From Synechococcus sp. HW_metabat.21 (GTDB taxonomy: Bacteria > Cyanobacteriota > Cyanobacteriia > PCC-6307 > Cyanobiaceae): a stretch of 5,532 bases of DNA. The notes under the pieces were generated by a model. That model saw only the letters and a program-made list of their open reading frames with translations. It did not search any database and was not told the DNA's origin. Of this stretch, positions 5,290 to 5,532 are shown in pieces; the stretch's first letter is position 1; every line of letters begins with the position of its first letter. Where the stretch lies: the NCBI GenBank assembly GCA_018623875.1, contig JAAZUZ010000119.1, positions 1 to 5,532 on the forward strand, given 5' to 3'. Position numbers and translations under genes: made by a program.

Positions 5290-5304
5290 TGACGTGGCGT
5301 GTCA
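5290..5304. promoter_or_regulatory. Inverted repeat TGAC-N7-GTCA, candidate operator
   Basis: TGACGTGGCGTGTCA has two perfect 4-bp arms and a 15-bp span, a size suited to a dimeric regulator. It lies between the candidate ycf4 -10 box and psbD, about 16 bp upstream of the former, so it could affect either promoter. The arms are short, and I cannot name a regulator. Confidence 0.3.
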
Positions 5305-5341
5305 GCCCGTCAAAACCCCTCTCGCAGCGTGAATAAACGTT

Positions 5342-5360
5342 GTTACCATCGCCCGGTAAC
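5342..5360. promoter_or_regulatory. Inverted repeat GTTACC-N7-GGTAAC upstream of psbD
   Basis: Two perfect 6-bp arms (5342-5347 and 5355-5360) flank a 7-base centre, ending 24 bp before the psbD ATG. As DNA it could be an operator over the psbD core promoter; as RNA it would form a 6-bp hairpin in the psbD leader. The left arm GTTACC resembles one half of the RpaB-type HLR1 motif (GTTACA), but a correctly spaced direct repeat is absent. It is not followed by a U-run, so it is not a terminator. Confidence 0.5.
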
Positions 5361-5384
5361 CCACAGCTCGCGGTTTTCCCACCC

Positions 5385-5532
5385 ATGACGATCGCTGTAG
5401 GGCGCGCGCCACAGCGGGGATGGTTCGACGTCCTCGATGACTGGCTCAAGCGCGACCGCTTCGTTTTTGTCGGGTGGTCTGGTCTGCTCCTGTTCCCCAC
5501 TGCCTATCTGGCACTGGGTGGCTGGCTGACCG
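5385..5532 (+). CDS. psbD: PsbD: photosystem II D2 protein, N-terminal 49 codons only
   Basis: The gene runs out of the right edge; D2 is normally about 351 residues. The visible part begins MTIAVGRAPQRGWFDVL and continues through DDWLKRDRFVFVGWSGLLLF into the first transmembrane helix. D2 pairs with D1 to form the photosystem II reaction centre, binding the reaction-centre chlorophylls, pheophytin and plastoquinone QA. From memory, Synechocystis has VE where this protein has Q at residue 10, so this copy is one residue shorter, the form I associate with picocyanobacteria. The ATG at 5385 lacks a Shine-Dalgarno sequence: the preceding bases are pyrimidine-rich (TTTTCCCACCC). psbC commonly follows and overlaps psbD in cyanobacteria, but lies outside the window. 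The upstream gap is shared with divergent ycf4. Confidence 0.97.
   Translation, partial: MTIAVGRAPQRGWFDVLDDWLKRDRFVFVGWSGLLLFPTAYLALGGWLT

Larger units (their letters stand above)
5229..5384. promoter_or_regulatory. Divergent ycf4-psbD promoter region
   Basis: This 156-bp gap is the only sizeable non-coding stretch in the window and must hold the promoters for both ycf4 (leftward) and psbD (rightward). It contains three dyad elements, described separately, and AT-richer patches at 5269-5283 and 5331-5345. For psbD I see candidate -10 sequences only in the second patch (such as TACCAT at 5344-5349) and no good -35. It does not show a clear two-half HLR1 (RpaB) site. No terminator-like U-run is present. 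Confidence 0.75.

Noticed and set aside
4149..5336. Long plus-strand open frame of 395 codons opposite the cyclophilin gene and ycf4
   Set aside because: It mirrors two well-recognised genes and gives Gln/Gly/His/Ala-rich sequence without domains; an antisense artefact.
5332..5349. HLR1 (RpaB) direct-repeat site upstream of psbD
   Set aside because: Only one half (GTTACC) resembles the consensus; the position where the other half should be reads AATAAACG, which does not fit.
5096..5500. Minus-strand open frame of 134 codons across the ycf4-psbD gap
   Set aside because: It runs antisense through the start of psbD and out of frame through ycf4; no family character.

Overview
The window is ordinary chromosomal DNA from a GC-rich picocyanobacterium of the marine/freshwater Synechococcus-Cyanobium group. 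The evidence is the gene content (psbD, ycf4, petM, ycf39 and a cyanobacterial-type Trm1), the very tight packing, the GC-rich third codon positions, and a D2 N-terminus and PetM sequence of picocyanobacterial form. No tRNA, rRNA, insertion sequence, phage gene or CRISPR array is visible, and no gene is clearly broken.

Layout, left to right. (1) A minus-strand block, transcribed right to left, holds trm1 (2430-1288), petM (1269-1168), ycf39 (1106-144) and the first 28 codons of an unidentified gene that leaves the window (86-1). (2) A plus-strand pair starts head-to-head with trm1: an alpha/beta hydrolase (2420-3403) whose stop overlaps the start of ilvN (3400-3933) as ATGA. (3) ilvN converges on a minus-strand pair, ycf4 (5228-4635) followed by a secreted cyclophilin-like lipoprotein (4631-3930). 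The ilvN and cyclophilin stop codons overlap in the four bases CTAA. (4) A 156-bp divergent promoter region (5229-5384) separates ycf4 from psbD, whose first 49 codons end the window.

Functionally, the segment is rich in building factors for all three large thylakoid complexes: PsbD (D2, photosystem II core), Ycf39 (chlorophyll delivery to early photosystem II), Ycf4 (photosystem I assembly) and PetM (cytochrome b6f). Two less characterised proteins may belong to the same theme. The hydrolase has features of the plant pheophytinase/chlorophyll dephytylase type, and the lipoprotein resembles the cyclophilin domain of plant CYP38/TLP40, a photosystem II biogenesis factor. IlvN (branched-chain amino acid synthesis) and Trm1 (tRNA G26 methylation) are housekeeping genes mixed in.

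I do not see a clearly new system. The points most worth checking are the zero-gap head-to-head starts of trm1 and the hydrolase, a possible SD-masking hairpin in the ycf4 leader, the SD-less psbD leader with an inverted repeat, the altered key residues in the cyclophilin and Trm1, and the hydrolase's possible chlorophyll-related role.
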